Origin: Aquarana catesbeiana | Lineage: Eukaryota > Chordata > Amphibia > Anura > Ranidae | Assembly: GCF_042186555.1 (NCBI RefSeq) | Contig: NC_133329.1 | Span: forward strand, 187,709,206-187,773,205 | Direction of reading: 5' to 3' | Length of the DNA stretch: 64,000 nt | The notes under the pieces: generated by a model | Seen by the model: only the letters and a program-made list of their open reading frames with translations | The model's database searches: none | What the model was told of the DNA's origin: nothing | Part shown: in pieces, positions 20,840-31,145 of the stretch | Numbering within the stretch: position 1 is the stretch's first letter | Layout: every line of letters starts with the position of its first letter | Translations under genes and position numbers: made by a program

Positions 20840-23022
20840 ATGTTTCGTATGCGTACTCCTCGTAGAGTTCGTGCTGTGCGGGGGCTTGGTGTTGGGGTCC
20901 TGACCTTGACACAAGTCCAGTCCATGAACAGGGTGGGGAGGAGTTCATGGACCAAGAATTGGTTGCTTCAGCGTGACCAGTTCTCTCATATGCCTTTGCT
21001 CCGTGAGATCCGTGAGAATAATCCTGATGATTTCAGGAACTTTCTCAGGATGACGGACCCCGTGTTTCACCGTTTGTTGGCTTCGCTGACCCCCTATATC
21101 AGCAGGCAGGATACCTGCATGAGGCAAGCCATCACTCCGGAGCAGAGGCTCGTCGCTACCCTGCGGTATTTGGCGACAGGGAGAAGCCTGCAGGACCTCA
21201 AGTTCTCGACAGGCATCTCCCCCCAGGCTCTGGGTATCATTATCTCAGAGACCTGTTCTGCTATCATCCAGGTCCTACAGAAGGAGTATATGAAGGTAAG
21301 ATTTATCCTTTAATATCACATTTTATTGTATTGAATGTTTGCTAGTATATTGTATTTCTTTCCTCATTCCCTAATTACCATGATTGGAATATGCTGTGAA
21401 TGTCCTCTTTGTCCTCATGCATGCTGGATTTTTATGTAATTATTATTTTAGGTCCTTCATACATATTTGCCCTTCAATAACCTCCCCAGCATGGTGTCTC
21501 CTGCCCTATATTCACCTCATGTAGTCACTTAACAATGTATTTTATCAGCTCCATAGTAGTGCTTTACCCCAAACACCCCCTAAAATGTTTGGAAATGTAA
21601 TTTTAGCTTTAAATTCAGGCAGAGTGCCAGAGGCTTTTTTTTGTGGTGTCCCCAAATAATTTTTAGTAACCCTCCCTCCCCCAACTGCTAAGTCAGCTGA
21701 TCCCAATTCTCTATCCTCAATCATCTATCTGCTGACTCACCCAAACCCATACACACTATACCTACCTCTTTACTGGTCAGATTTATGGATGAATTACCCA
21801 AAGCATGTAGTGCAAGGGCCTGCCTGTATACTTTCCAATGGTACTGTTTAAAGTTTTTGTATCCTATTATTATCTTGAAAGGTAATAGCAGAATGTCCAA
21901 ATGTCCTCAAATGTGTACAGTGTGTATTTATATCTTTGTATTCAGACACTTCTTACCTGTCCAGTGGTCTGCCAATAGTGTAACTAAGGAGGGGCTGTTC
22001 CAAGTAATACCCATTATTTAGGCATTCATCTCTCAATGAACTGAAGAGGGTTACCTGTCCAAGATTTCCACACACCCCATAATGTTAGAAATGGCCCATG
22101 AGAGGGGGGGGAGGGGGAATACGATAGGTGTACCTTATACTTTGGTGTTGTTAAATTCCCCTTAATAAATGCTATCTGGAGGTTGCCCCATAATGTTTGT
22201 GTCTAATCTGCTTGCCATGTTTCAGAGTAAAAATAGTAATGTTTATTGTTTTTTCCTCAACAGTTTCCTTCCACGCCACAGGAATGGCAGACTGTGGCCT
22301 CCCACTTTGCCGAGCGGTGGGACTTTCCTAACTGCGGAGGGGCAATTGATGGGAAACACGTCCACATCGTCCCACCACCCAACTCGGGGTCATACTATTA
22401 TAATTACAAGGGGTTTAATAGTATAGTGATGTTGGCGGTGGTGTCGGCTAATTACGACTTCTTGTATGTGAACGTGGGGAAGAATGGCCGGATGTCCGAT
22501 GGTGGAGTCATCGCCCAGATGGAGTTCTACAGGCGTCTCCAGAATGGCAGCTTGGACTTGCCAGCTCCAGAGGACAATGTGGAAGGACTCCCATTTGTGT
22601 TCGTTGCTGATGAAGCATTTGCGCTGGGGGACCACCTGATGCGGCCATTCCCAATGAGGACCCTCACCCCGGAACAGAGGGTTTTTAATTACCGGCTGGC
22701 CAGAGCCCGAAGAGTGGTGGAGAACACATTTGGAATCCTGGCCAGCCGGTTCCGCCTATTTCTGACACCTATCCATATGGCGGAGTATAAACGGAACCAT
22801 ATAATACTTGCGTGCTGTGTTCTCCATAACTTTTTACGGAAACATTCGGCCAACTATGCTGGCTCAGTTGGGCCTGAGGCCAGAATCCTACATCAAACCA
22901 CACTGACGGCGCTTGAAAGTGGCCGTCCTGGCTTGCCCTCCCTGAGTGCCCGTGATGTCCAGGTACGCTACCTGGAGTTCTTTGCGGGTAGGGGGGCTAT
23001 CAATATGCCAGACAATATGTGA
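20840..23022 (+). CDS. Harbinger transposase (HARBI1-like), two exons, apparently intact
   Basis: Spliced DDE transposase of PIF/Harbinger type, which cuts and pastes the element with help from a Myb-like partner. Exon 1 is 20840-21295 (donor ATGAAG|GTAAGA) and exon 2 is 22264-23022 (acceptor TTCCTCAACAG|TTTCC). Both junctions are phase 0 and the joined frame is 404 codons, the usual size for the family. The N-terminal half has helix-rich DNA-binding-like sequence (LREIRENNPDDFRNFLRM, ATLRYLATGRSLQDLKFS). The catalytic triad is visible: D181 in GGAIDGKHV, D268 in VADEAFAL and E305 in RRVVENTFGILASRF. The start was chosen as the first ATG of the open frame (GCCATGT). No stop or frameshift was seen, unlike nearly every other element gene here. 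An A-rich run follows at 23037. Confidence 0.88.
21296..22263 (+). other. Intron of Harbinger transposase
   Basis: GT at 21296 and AG at 22262-22263; 968 bp with a pyrimidine-rich end. Only short open frames without domains lie inside. Confidence 0.75.
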
Positions 23023-23359
23023 AGCCTTTTTATAATTAAAAAAAAAAAAGAAATTCTTTGTGGACATTTACTGCTTGTGTTTATTTTAGCTGACCCTGAC
23101 ATAAATGTTTTGAGTGCAGAAAATGTCGTGATTGGGTAACCTTATACAAAGCACTGTTGGCTGGTATTTCCTAAATGCAAAAACACATTTCACTACAAGT
23201 GCACTTGCAACTGCACTGAAACTGCACTTGTAGTGCAAAGAGGATTTGCCCTTAGGAAATAACCCCCATTTTTGCATAAAACAGCTATTACATCACCCCA
23301 AAAGTGTTGTAGTGTTGAGACAATAATCCACACATTCTTGAGTAAGCCACTTTTTTTAT
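23023..23359 (+). other. Transposase 3' flank inside Harbinger
   Basis: No gene. Includes an A-rich run (23037-23050) and the short hairpin-like GCACTTGCAACTGCACTGAA/CTGCACTTGTAGTGC. No canonical AATAAA is evident just after the stop codon. Confidence 0.35.
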
Positions 23360-23367
23360 ACCTGCAC
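23360..23367. repeat. Target-site duplication of hAT-type palindrome 2, left (8 bp)
   Basis: ACCTGCAC at 23360-23367 recurs at 26267-26274. Confidence 0.9.
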
Positions 23368-26266
23368 TAGGGATGAGCTTCGAGTTCGAGTCGAACTCAT
23401 GTTCGACTCGAACATTGGCTGTTCGCAAGTTCGCCGAACAGCGAACAATTTGGGGTGTTCGCGGCAAATTCGAATGCCGCGGAACACCCTTTAAAAGTCT
23501 ATGGGAGAAATCAAAAGTGCTAATTTTAAAGGCTAATATGCAAGTTATTGTCATAAAAAGTGTTTGGGGACCCGGGTCCTGCCCCAGGGGACATGGATCA
23601 ATGCAAAAAAAAGTTTTAAAAACGGCCGTTTTTTCAGGAGCAGTGATTTTAATAATGCTTAAAGTCAATCAATAAAAGTGTAATATCCCTTTAAATTTCG
23701 TACCTGGGGGGTGTCTATAGCATGTCTGTAAAGGGGCGCATGTTTCCTGTGTTTAGAATAGTCTGACAGCAAAATGACATTTTGAAGGAAAAAACTCATT
23801 TAAAACTACCCGCGGCTATTGCATTGCCGACAATACACATAGAAGTTCATTGATAAAAACGGCATGGGAATTCTTCAAAGGGGAACCCCGAACCAAAATT
23901 AAAAAAAAAAAAATGACGTGGGAGTCCCCCTAAATTCCATACCAGGCCCTTCAGGTCTGATATGGATATTAAGGGGAACCCCGGCCAAAATTTAAAAAAA
24001 AAAATGACGTGGGGTTCCCCCTAAATTCCATACCAGACCCTTCAGGTCTGGTATGGATTTTAAGGGGAACCCCGCGCCAAAAAAAAAAAAAAAAAAGGCG
24101 TGGGGTCCCCCCAAAAATCCATACCAGACCCTTATCCGAGCACGCAACCTGGCAGGCCGCAGGAAAAGAGGGGGGGACGAGAGTGCGGCCCCCCCTCCCT
24201 CCTGAACCGTACCAGGCCACATGCCCTCAACATTGGGAGGGTGCTTTGGGGTAGCCCCCCAAAACACCTTGTCCCCATGTTGATGAGGACAAGGGCCTCA
24301 TCCCCACAACCCTGGCCGGTGGTTGCGGGGGTCTGCGGGCGGGGGGCTTATCGGAATCTGGAAGCCCCCTTTAACAAGGGGACCCCCAGATCCCGGCCCC
24401 CCCCCTGTGTGAAATGGTAAGGGGGTTCTTACCCCTACCATTTCACTAAAAAACTGTCAAAAATGTTAAAAATGACAAGAGACAGTTTTTGACAATTCCT
24501 TTATTTAAATGCTTCTTCTTTCTTCTATCTTCCTTCATCTTCTGGTTCTTCTGGTTCTTCTGGCTCTTCTGGTTCTTCCTCCGGCGTTCTCGTCCAGCAT
24601 CTCCTCCGCGGCGTCTTCTATCTTCTTCTCCTCGGGCCGCTCCGCACCCATGGCATTGGGGGGAGGCTCCCGCTCTTCTCTTCTTCTTTTCTTCTCTTCT
24701 TCTCTTCTTCTCTTCTTCATTTTCTTCTCCGGGCCGCTCCGCAATCCATGCTGGCATGGAGGGAGGCTCCCGCTGTGTGACGGCGCTCCTCGTCTGACAG
24801 TTCTTAAATAACGGGGGGGCGGGGCCACCCGGTGACCCCCGCCCCCCTCTGACGCACGGTGACTTGCGGGACTTCCCTGTGACGTCACGGGGAATGCCAC
24901 AGGGAAGTCCCGTCATGTCCCGTGCGTCAGAGGGGGGCGGGGTCACCGGGTGGCCCCGCCCCCGTTATTTAAGAACTGTCAGACGAGGAGCGCCGTCACA
25001 CAGCGGGAGCCTCCCTCCATGCCAGCATGGATTGCGGAGCGGCCCGGAGAAGAAAATGAAGAAGAGAAGAAGAGAAGAAAAGAAGAAGAGAAGAGCGGGA
25101 GCCTCCCCCCCATGCCATGGGTGCGGAGCGGCCCGAGGAGAAGAAGATAGAAGACGCCGCGGAGGAGATGCTGGACGAGAACGCCGGAGGAAGAACCAGA
25201 AGAGCCAGAAGAACCAGAAGATGAAGGAAGATAGAAGAAGCATTTAAATAAAGGAATTGTCAAAAACTGTCTCTTGTCATTTTTAACATTTTTGACACTT
25301 TTTTCGTGAAATGGTAGGGGTATAAGTACCCCCTTACCATTTCACACAGGGGGGGGCCGGGATCTGGGGGTCACCTTGTTAAAGGGGGCTTCCAGATTCC
25401 GATAAGCCCCCCGCCCGCAGACCCCCACAACCACCGGCCAGGGTTGTGGGGATGAGGCCCTTGTCCTCATCAACATGGGGACAAGGTGTTTTGGAGGGCT
25501 ACCCCAAAGCACCCTCCCAATGTTGAGGGCATGTGGCCTGGTACGGTTCAGGAGGGAGGGGGGGCCGCACTCTCGTTCCCCCCTCTTTTCCTGCGGCCTG
25601 CCAGGTTGCGTGCTCGGATAAGGGTCTGGTATGGATTTTTGGGGGGACCCCACGCCGTTTTTTTTTTTTTTTTTTGGCGCGGGGTTCCCCTTAATATCCA
25701 TACCAGACCTGAAGGGCCTGGTATGGAATTTAGGGGGACTCCCACGTCATTTTTTTTTTTAAATTTTGGTTCGGGGTTCCCCTTTGGGGAATTCCCATGC
25801 CGTTTTTATCAATGAACTTCTATGTGTATTGTCGGCAATGCAATAGCCGCGGGTAGTTTTAAATTAGTTTTTTCCTTCAAAATGTCATTTTGCTGTCAGA
25901 CTGTTCTAAACACAGGAAACATGCGCCCCTTTACAGGCATACTATAGACACCCCCCAGGTACGAAATTTAAAGGGATATTACACTTTTATTGTTTGACTT
26001 TAAGCATTATTAAAATCACTGCTCCTGAAAAAACGGCCGTTTTTAAAACTTTTTTTTGCATTGATCCATGTCCCCTGGGGCAGGACCCGGATCCCCAAAC
26101 ACTTTTTATGACAAAAACTTGCATATTAGCCTTTAAAATTAGCACTTTTGATTATTCATGTTCGTGTCCCATAGACTTTAACGGTGTTCGCGTGTTCGAA
26201 CGAACTTTTTTCCTGTTCGCATGTTCTGGTGCGAACCGAACAGGGGGGGTGTTTGGCTCATCCCTA
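23368..26266. mobile_element. Palindromic hAT-type element, copy 2 (2899 bp), inside Harbinger
   Basis: Same family as 5438-8427 but inserted in the opposite orientation: its left terminus TAGGGATGAGCTTCGAG corresponds to the right end of copy 1 and its right end (GTTTGGCTCATCCCTA) to the left end of copy 1. Perfect 8-bp duplication ACCTGCAC. Arms are 23368-24881 and 24898-26266 around the same GACGTCAC loop. Lengths of homopolymers and GAAGA tracts differ between copies and between arms. No transposase. Confidence 0.9.
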
Positions 26267-26274
26267 ACCTGCAC

Positions 26275-26500
26275 AATCACATGTGCATTTACCAAAGGTT
26301 TTTAAAACAAACCAACATGTTTGTTGTATAACAATTTTTGCAGTAGCATTAGCAAAATTCGAAATGTCCATTTCAGATAAAACAGGCCTGTGTAAAACCA
26401 ACAAGAAAGCCAAAAAACTTGAACTTACAAAGTTCACATTAGGTAAAACCTGAAGGCTATATCAGACATCAGTATTTAGGAACTGGGTTTGAAATAGCGT
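26275..26500. other. Harbinger interior, nothing recognised
   Basis: AT-rich DNA between the hAT insertion and the 26.5-kb palindrome; no coding sequence seen. Confidence 0.35.
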
Positions 26501-26755
26501 TCAGATGGGGGGAAATCACCCCTGGAAAAGCCAAATTTGGAAGATGCACACCAATTAACGAATGTCAACATGTGCTATCTGCCATCAGGATGGATCAAGG
26601 GACGTGTTTTGGGGGAGCAAGCCCTTCCTCACTGCTACTTTATTATTGAGGAAGGGGTTGCACCCCCAAAACGCGTCCATTGATCACCTGTGATGGCAGA
26701 TAGCACATGTTGGCACACTGTGTGCATCCTCCAAATTTGGCTTTTCAAAACATTG
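26501..26755. repeat. Palindrome of two head-to-head repeat halves
   Basis: GAAAAGCCAAATTTGGAAGATGCA on the left is mirrored by TGCATCCTCCAAATTTGGCTTTTC on the right, and CATGTGCTATCTGCCATCA by TGATGGCAGATAGCACATG. The core reads GAGGAAGGGGTTGCACCCCC then AAAACGCGTC, resembling the GAAACGCGTC motif of Penelope terminal repeats. Probably a small head-to-head Penelope-type fragment or MITE. Confidence 0.55.
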
Positions 26756-26807
26756 CAAAAAAATTTAAAAGATTGGACCACAATCCAAAAAGTGATTTTG
26801 TGGGGTT

Positions 26808-28207
26808 TTAAATTCGCCCCAAAACATCAATGATGTTATTATTTTTTTTAATAACATCATTGATTTTTTGCTGGATGTTTTGCAGTTCGGCATTACACCC
26901 CATGATCTCCCCGATCAGGATCTGGGCACTTTCTGAAGTAAAGCGTTCTCTATCCCTCACATCACGATCACCTAAAAAGAGAGAAAGAAAAAAAAAACAG
27001 GTCTCAAAAATCTGCCACCATCCATCTCTTTTACCTGAGCCTGTGGTCGCAGACACTCACCTGTTGTGGTGCCAATCTCCACCACATCTTCTTCTTCCTC
27101 CTGCTCAGCTTGGGTTTGGGGTATTTCACCTTCTTCCAGAGGTGGGGGGTCTCTGGTCTCCTCGGATGAGGGCTGTCCTCCGAGTCTTTTCTCCCCTATG
27201 TAAAACAAAAATGGTATAATTAGCACACAGATATTTGATGGCCGAACTAGAAATAGGAAACATTGCTTGGAAGTGGGGTACAATTGTCTATTTTAGCCGA
27301 GTTCAAAGATGTCTTTTTTTATTGCCCTTTGTCAAACTGCAATACTTTACCTGTTTAGTACAAGCTTCACAGATGTAGCCCCCCCTATAGTATACACTGG
27401 AGCACCTGTGTGGCCCCCCTAATAAAAATGGTGTTCTTGTGTCCCACACTAGTGCTCCAGTGTCCAGATGTGAAAATAGCTGCTCAGTGTCCTCTCCTTA
27501 CACACAATCTAGTTGGCATTTCATTCTTGTAACAAACCCATCTACACAAACAAATATTTGGCATCCAAGTAGGCCCCAAAAAAATGTAGGAAAATGCATA
27601 TGGCCTAAACAATGGTGTTCTAGAGGCCGAAAGAAAAATGTTTGATACGAACGAATAATGGGCCCATGAACATTAAAGTTGCCCTTTTAAACGTTACAAT
27701 TAATAAAAGCACATGGAGCAGCACGAACGTAATAAAGACAGAAAGAATAGGAACACAGCACAACTACTTACTTTTTTGCAGCACTCTCCGGATCTTTCGG
27801 TACTGCTCTGGCTCTCTTAACTTCAGGTCCGACCACCGCTTCCTGAGCTGATCTTTCGATCTTCGTACCCCGAAATTCCTGTGAAGGCTTTTGATCACTT
27901 TCGCCATGATCTTGGCCTTTCTGATGTTGGGGTTGGGGTAAGGCCAATACTTCCCATCATAGTCGGACTTCCTCATGATGTCGACCATCTCCAACATCTC
28001 CCCAAAGGACATATTAGTGGCCTTAAAACGTCTCCTTCTGGATCGGGACGTGTCCGGGTCCGGGCTTTCCTCCTCCTCCTCCTCGTTGCTATAATTAGCA
28101 CACACCTGGTCTAACTCCGCCATCATGCTCTTCACCCACTGCGCCGAACGAAAAGGGGCAGGGAATAGACTAGAAAGAACATCAGGGGCGGGCGGAGTTA
28201 CACGCAT
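26808..28207 (-). CDS. Harbinger Myb/SANT-like accessory protein, three exons, apparently intact
   Basis: In Harbinger elements the Myb-like protein carries the transposase to the nucleus and the transposon ends (established for Harbinger; inferred here). Exon 1 28207-27772 (donor CAAAAAA|GTAAGT), exon 2 27195-27061 (acceptor TACATAG, donor ACAACAG|GTGAGT), exon 3 26971-26808 (acceptor TTTTTAG). Phases join to one 244-codon frame without stops. There is an acidic N-terminal patch (NEEEEEESPDPD), then RSRRRRFK, then a SANT/trihelix-like domain from about residue 65 to 135 containing YWPYPNPNIRKAK, HRNFGVRRSKDQLRKRWSDL and KLRE. Next come a second acidic stretch (QEEEEDVVEIG) and a C-terminal coiled coil (ILIGEIMGCNAELQNIQQKI). 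The start could be the later Met-Met-Ala-Glu; I give the longer form. Confidence 0.8.
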
Positions 28208-28413
28208 GCGCAGTGTGTATAAAGCGTAACACGCGTGCGTATTACGTACGATCTGTGAGCAGAGGAAGGAGCATTGGACGCGCCGATCGTAAGAACGAAT
28301 GTAAGAGACAAACTTGTGCCTATACTGCTTCTACATTGAGGCCTATATTGTAACAAGATTAGGAGAGTTTTGTCTGACATTAGGCTTTGTCTTGTGTTGT
28401 GTCTTGCAGTGAA
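28208..28413. promoter_or_regulatory. Divergent promoter region between the Myb-like and MADF genes
   Basis: About 200 bp separate the starts of the two oppositely oriented genes. It contains GCATGCGCAGTG and the GC-containing ATTACGTACGATC. No clear TATA box. A TTGTGTCTTGCAG|TGAACATGG sequence just before the MADF start looks like a 3' splice site, so the plus-strand leader may contain a 5' intron. Inferred from layout. Confidence 0.4.
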
Positions 28414-29456
28414 CATGGATATGCTACTCAAAGATAATGACTTCATGTCAGTATTCCTAGAGATGCTGCAAGGGAGCTGCCCTGTCTGTGGGAGATTAAA
28501 CACCCCCATTTCAAGAACCAAGCAAAGAGGAAGGCAGCACTGGAGCAACTGTGTGAAATTGTGAAGCAGGTGATCCCCACGGCAGACATCACCTATTTAA
28601 AGATATTAATTGGTTGCCTGAGGAGTACATATCTAAGGGAGCGCAAGAAGGTCCTGGATTCACAGAGATCCGGAGCAGCAGATGACATCTATGTCCCCAG
28701 GATGTTGTACTACGACAGGCTGCAATTTCTGGCAGGCCAGACTGAACCCAGGCCATCCCTCTCCAGTCTTCCTTCCACGCTTCCTTCCCCCCCCGGCTGA
28801 GGCTTCTGACGCCCAACCTGGGCCTTCCAGGCCGCATGTGGAGGAGCCCAGATTGAGCCAGGTATAGCATTCCTCTAAATATTTCTGCTTGTCCAATCAA
28901 TGATGTTAACTAGATGTTAGTTGGGAGTACTAATTTAGGATTGGGATTGATGAAGCAAAACATTACAACCATGTCCCTTTTTCATACACAGGGAAGTCTC
29001 AGCCAGGAGGTGGCCGGGCCGAGCCGGCTGGCTGATCTGCAGGTCCCTCCACCCCCCCTGAAAAGAGAAAGTGGCAGTAGGAGGAGTCCCCTAGAGGAGG
29101 CTGCTATAGGATTCTTTTGGAGGGCTACAGAGGTCCTGGGAGCACCCCACACCATGGAGGAGAACATTGCTGCCTTCATTGCATATAAAATGCAGAGGAT
29201 GGAGGAGGGCCAACAAGTCATGTGTGAGGCCCTCATATTGGAGGCTCTTGAGAAAGGTATGAGGGGCCAAATGACACCTCAGACACACCTTTGGGATGGT
29301 CCTCCTCCTCCTCCTTCCTCTCCTCCAGGTCCTCCCAGTCCTCCTCCAGGTCCTCCCAGTCCTCCTCCTCCTCCAGGTCCTACTCCTCCTCCTGCCACAT
29401 CTCCAACAGCACAGCCACAGCCGGGAAGGAAGCGTGGAAGGAAGACCAGACAGTGA
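28414..29456 (+). pseudogene. MADF-domain gene in Harbinger, two exons, two frameshifts
   Basis: MADF domains are Myb/SANT-related DNA-binding folds, often in transcription regulators and transposon-linked proteins. Reading across frames, exon 1 gives MDMLLKDNDFMSVFLEML, then ELPCLWEIKHPHFKNQAKRK, LCEIVKQVIPTADITYLK, LRSTYLRERKKVLDSQRSG and DDIYVPRMLYYDRLQFL, a complete MADF pattern. One base is missing near 28460 and the C-run near 28790 shifts the frame again. Exon 1 ends 28861 (GAGCCAG|GTATAG); exon 2 starts 28992 (ATACACAG|GGAAGT), phase 0, and stays open to 29456. Exon 2 gives EENIAAFIAYKMQRMEEG and a proline tail, ending GRKRGRKTRQ. An AATAAA follows at 29709. Confidence 0.75.
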
Positions 29457-29668
29457 TTGCCCTGGGTTCAGTCTAGTGGGCCAAAAGATGCAGCCTCTTG
29501 TGGTACCACAGCCTGGGGACACACATGTCATCTGCTGCTATCCGGATCTCTGCGAATTCTGGACCAGACTGCCCTCCCTTACATATGGACTCCTCAGGCC
29601 ACCAATTTTGATGCTCAAGAATTGATGTCTGCCGTGGGGGTCCCAGGCTTCGCTAATTTCTCATGTTG
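29446..29668 (-). repeat. Decayed inverted copy of MADF exon 1
   Basis: On the plus strand this reads GGGTTCAGTCTAGTGGGCC, CCTGGGGACACACATGTCAT, CTGCTGCTATCCGGATCTCTG, ACTCCTCAGGCCACCAATT and GATGTCTGCCGTGGGGGTC. These are diverged reverse complements of 28755-28560 within the MADF exon (for example ATGACATCTATGTCCCCAGG and GATCCCCACGGCAGACATC). It therefore lies just downstream in the opposite orientation and could form a long hairpin in the transcript. Confidence 0.7.
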
Positions 29669-29708
29669 ATCCAGTGTTGCCTTCCTCTTTGTTTGGTTCT
29701 GAGCCCTT

Positions 29709-29714
29709 AATAAA
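29709..29714 (+). terminator. Polyadenylation signal AATAAA
   Basis: CCCTTAATAAAGGATTTTTG lies 250 bp after the MADF stop codon and is followed by a T-rich stretch. It is the likely 3' end of the plus-strand Harbinger transcript. Confidence 0.55.
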
Positions 29715-29759
29715 GGATTTTTGTTTTGAATTATACTCTCCTATGTGTTTTACTTCAAA

Positions 29760-30510
29760 AATGACAGTTTGTTTGTGAGGATTCAGGTACATTTCAAATA
29801 TACAATGTGAAATGAACAAGGGACACCAACACCAAACAATCTCCTGGAGATTAAATAATACAAGATATCAATGGTGTTGGGGTAACTTGACACACAAAAC
29901 ACACACAAAAATATTCTGGAGTAAAAATAAAAATAACATTGAACAAAGATCAGCCTTGGAAAAAATCCAAACATTAAAGAAAAAAAAAGGCTGAAAATCC
30001 AAAAAAAAAAAAAAAAAAAAAAAAAATCTAAAACTGTCAGATGTGACAACTAATAACAATATATTCAGGGAATCCCACTAAAAAAACACAAATAAAACTT
30101 TGTGAGAAGTGTGTGTGAATATGAGCAGCAAAACTACTTAATTCTTGTCACATTATAAAGAAGAAGAGAGTGCGCTGTATTAAACCATTTTTAACATTGC
30201 AGCGTGACGAAAGTGCTGTATCCATTGCGAACGCTAAGTTTACCAGAATGAGCTGTCCCGTCTCGGAATTTCTTCTGAGCATGCGTGGCACTTTGTGCGT
30301 CGGAACAGGCCACACACGGTCGGAATTGACGCGATCGGATTTTGTTGTCGGAAAATTTTATCTCCTGCTGTCCAACTTTGTGTGTCGGAAAATCCGATGG
30401 AAAATGTCCGATGGAAAATGTCCGATGGAGCCCACACACGGTCGGAATTTCCGACAACACGCTCCGATCGGACATTTTCCATCGGAAAATCCGACCGTGT
30501 GTACGGGGCA
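29760..30510. repeat. Harbinger right end: A27 tract and terminal region
   Basis: No gene. There is a long A run at about 30000-30026. From 30280 the sequence carries repeated CACACGGTCGGAATT and GGAAAATGTCCGATGG motifs (30405-30430, tandem), ending in the inverted terminus GACCGTGTGTACGGGGCA. It mirrors the left terminal region. Confidence 0.65.
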
Positions 30511-30748
30511 TTAGTCTGTAGGGTTCATTACTAAGTTGGCCCACCCTTTGCAACTATAATGCCGCGTACACACGACCGTTTTTTCCGTCAGAATAAACTC
30601 TGACGGTTTTTCCGACAGAGTTCCGATGGAGTTCTGCTGAAACGGACTTGCCTACACAAGATCACACCAAAGTCTGATCATTTAGAACGCGATGACGTAC
30701 GACGGGACTAGAGAAATAGGATTTTTTAAAACAGCTTACCTGTAAAAT

Positions 30749-30900
30749 CCTTTTCTTTCGATGGACATCACGGGACACGGAGCCACAGTAATTACTGATG
30801 GGTTATATAGGTATCACTGGTGATTGGACACTGGCACACCCTATCAGAAAGTTCAACCCCCTATATAATCCCTCCCCTTGCAGGGATACCTCAGTTTTGT
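30749..30900. repeat. DIRS copy 2 inverted terminal repeat, 3' end
   Basis: About 152 bp that is the reverse complement of 36307-36456. Shared text includes CACAGTAATTACTGATGGG, TTATATAGGTATCACTGGTG and CCCTTGCAGGGATACCTCAG. Confidence 0.8.
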
Positions 30901-30937
30901 AGCCAAGCAATATAGTGTATTAGAAGAGGGGCGGGAC

Positions 30938-31050
30938 CTCTGTGTCCCGTGATGTCCTTCAAAAGAAAAGGATTTTACAGGTAAGCTGTTTTAAAAAATC
31001 CTATTTTCTTTCTCGAACATCACGGGACACAGAGCCACAGTAATTACTGA
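30938..31050. repeat. DIRS copy 2 internal complementary region
   Basis: CTCTGTGTCCCGTGATGTCC on the left and GAACATCACGGGACACAGAG on the right flank AAGGATTTTACAGGTAAGC. This places sequences complementary to both element ends side by side, the expected layout for the DIRS internal complementary region. Confidence 0.75.
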
Positions 31051-31145
31051 TTGGATGTCCCAAAGCAATGCTATCTGGGGGGGGGGGGCACGACCAAGTA
31101 GGGTGTAATCAGACCTGAGGACCCTGTACCGCTGCCTGCAGCACA

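Larger units (their letters stand above)
20361..30510. mobile_element. PIF/Harbinger transposon carrying three genes (10.15 kb including a hAT insertion)
   Basis: Left terminus TAGGGCGTACACACGGTC and right terminus GACCGTGTGTACGGGGCA are inverted repeats flanked by TTA. Subterminal regions on both sides carry the same TTGTCGGAATTTCCGA-type inverted motifs. Inside are a spliced transposase (plus), a spliced Myb/SANT-like gene (minus) and a MADF-domain gene (plus). Removing the 2.9-kb hAT palindrome leaves about 7.2 kb. Transposase plus Myb-like protein is the established Harbinger gene pair; the additional MADF gene is the unusual part. Confidence 0.85.
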
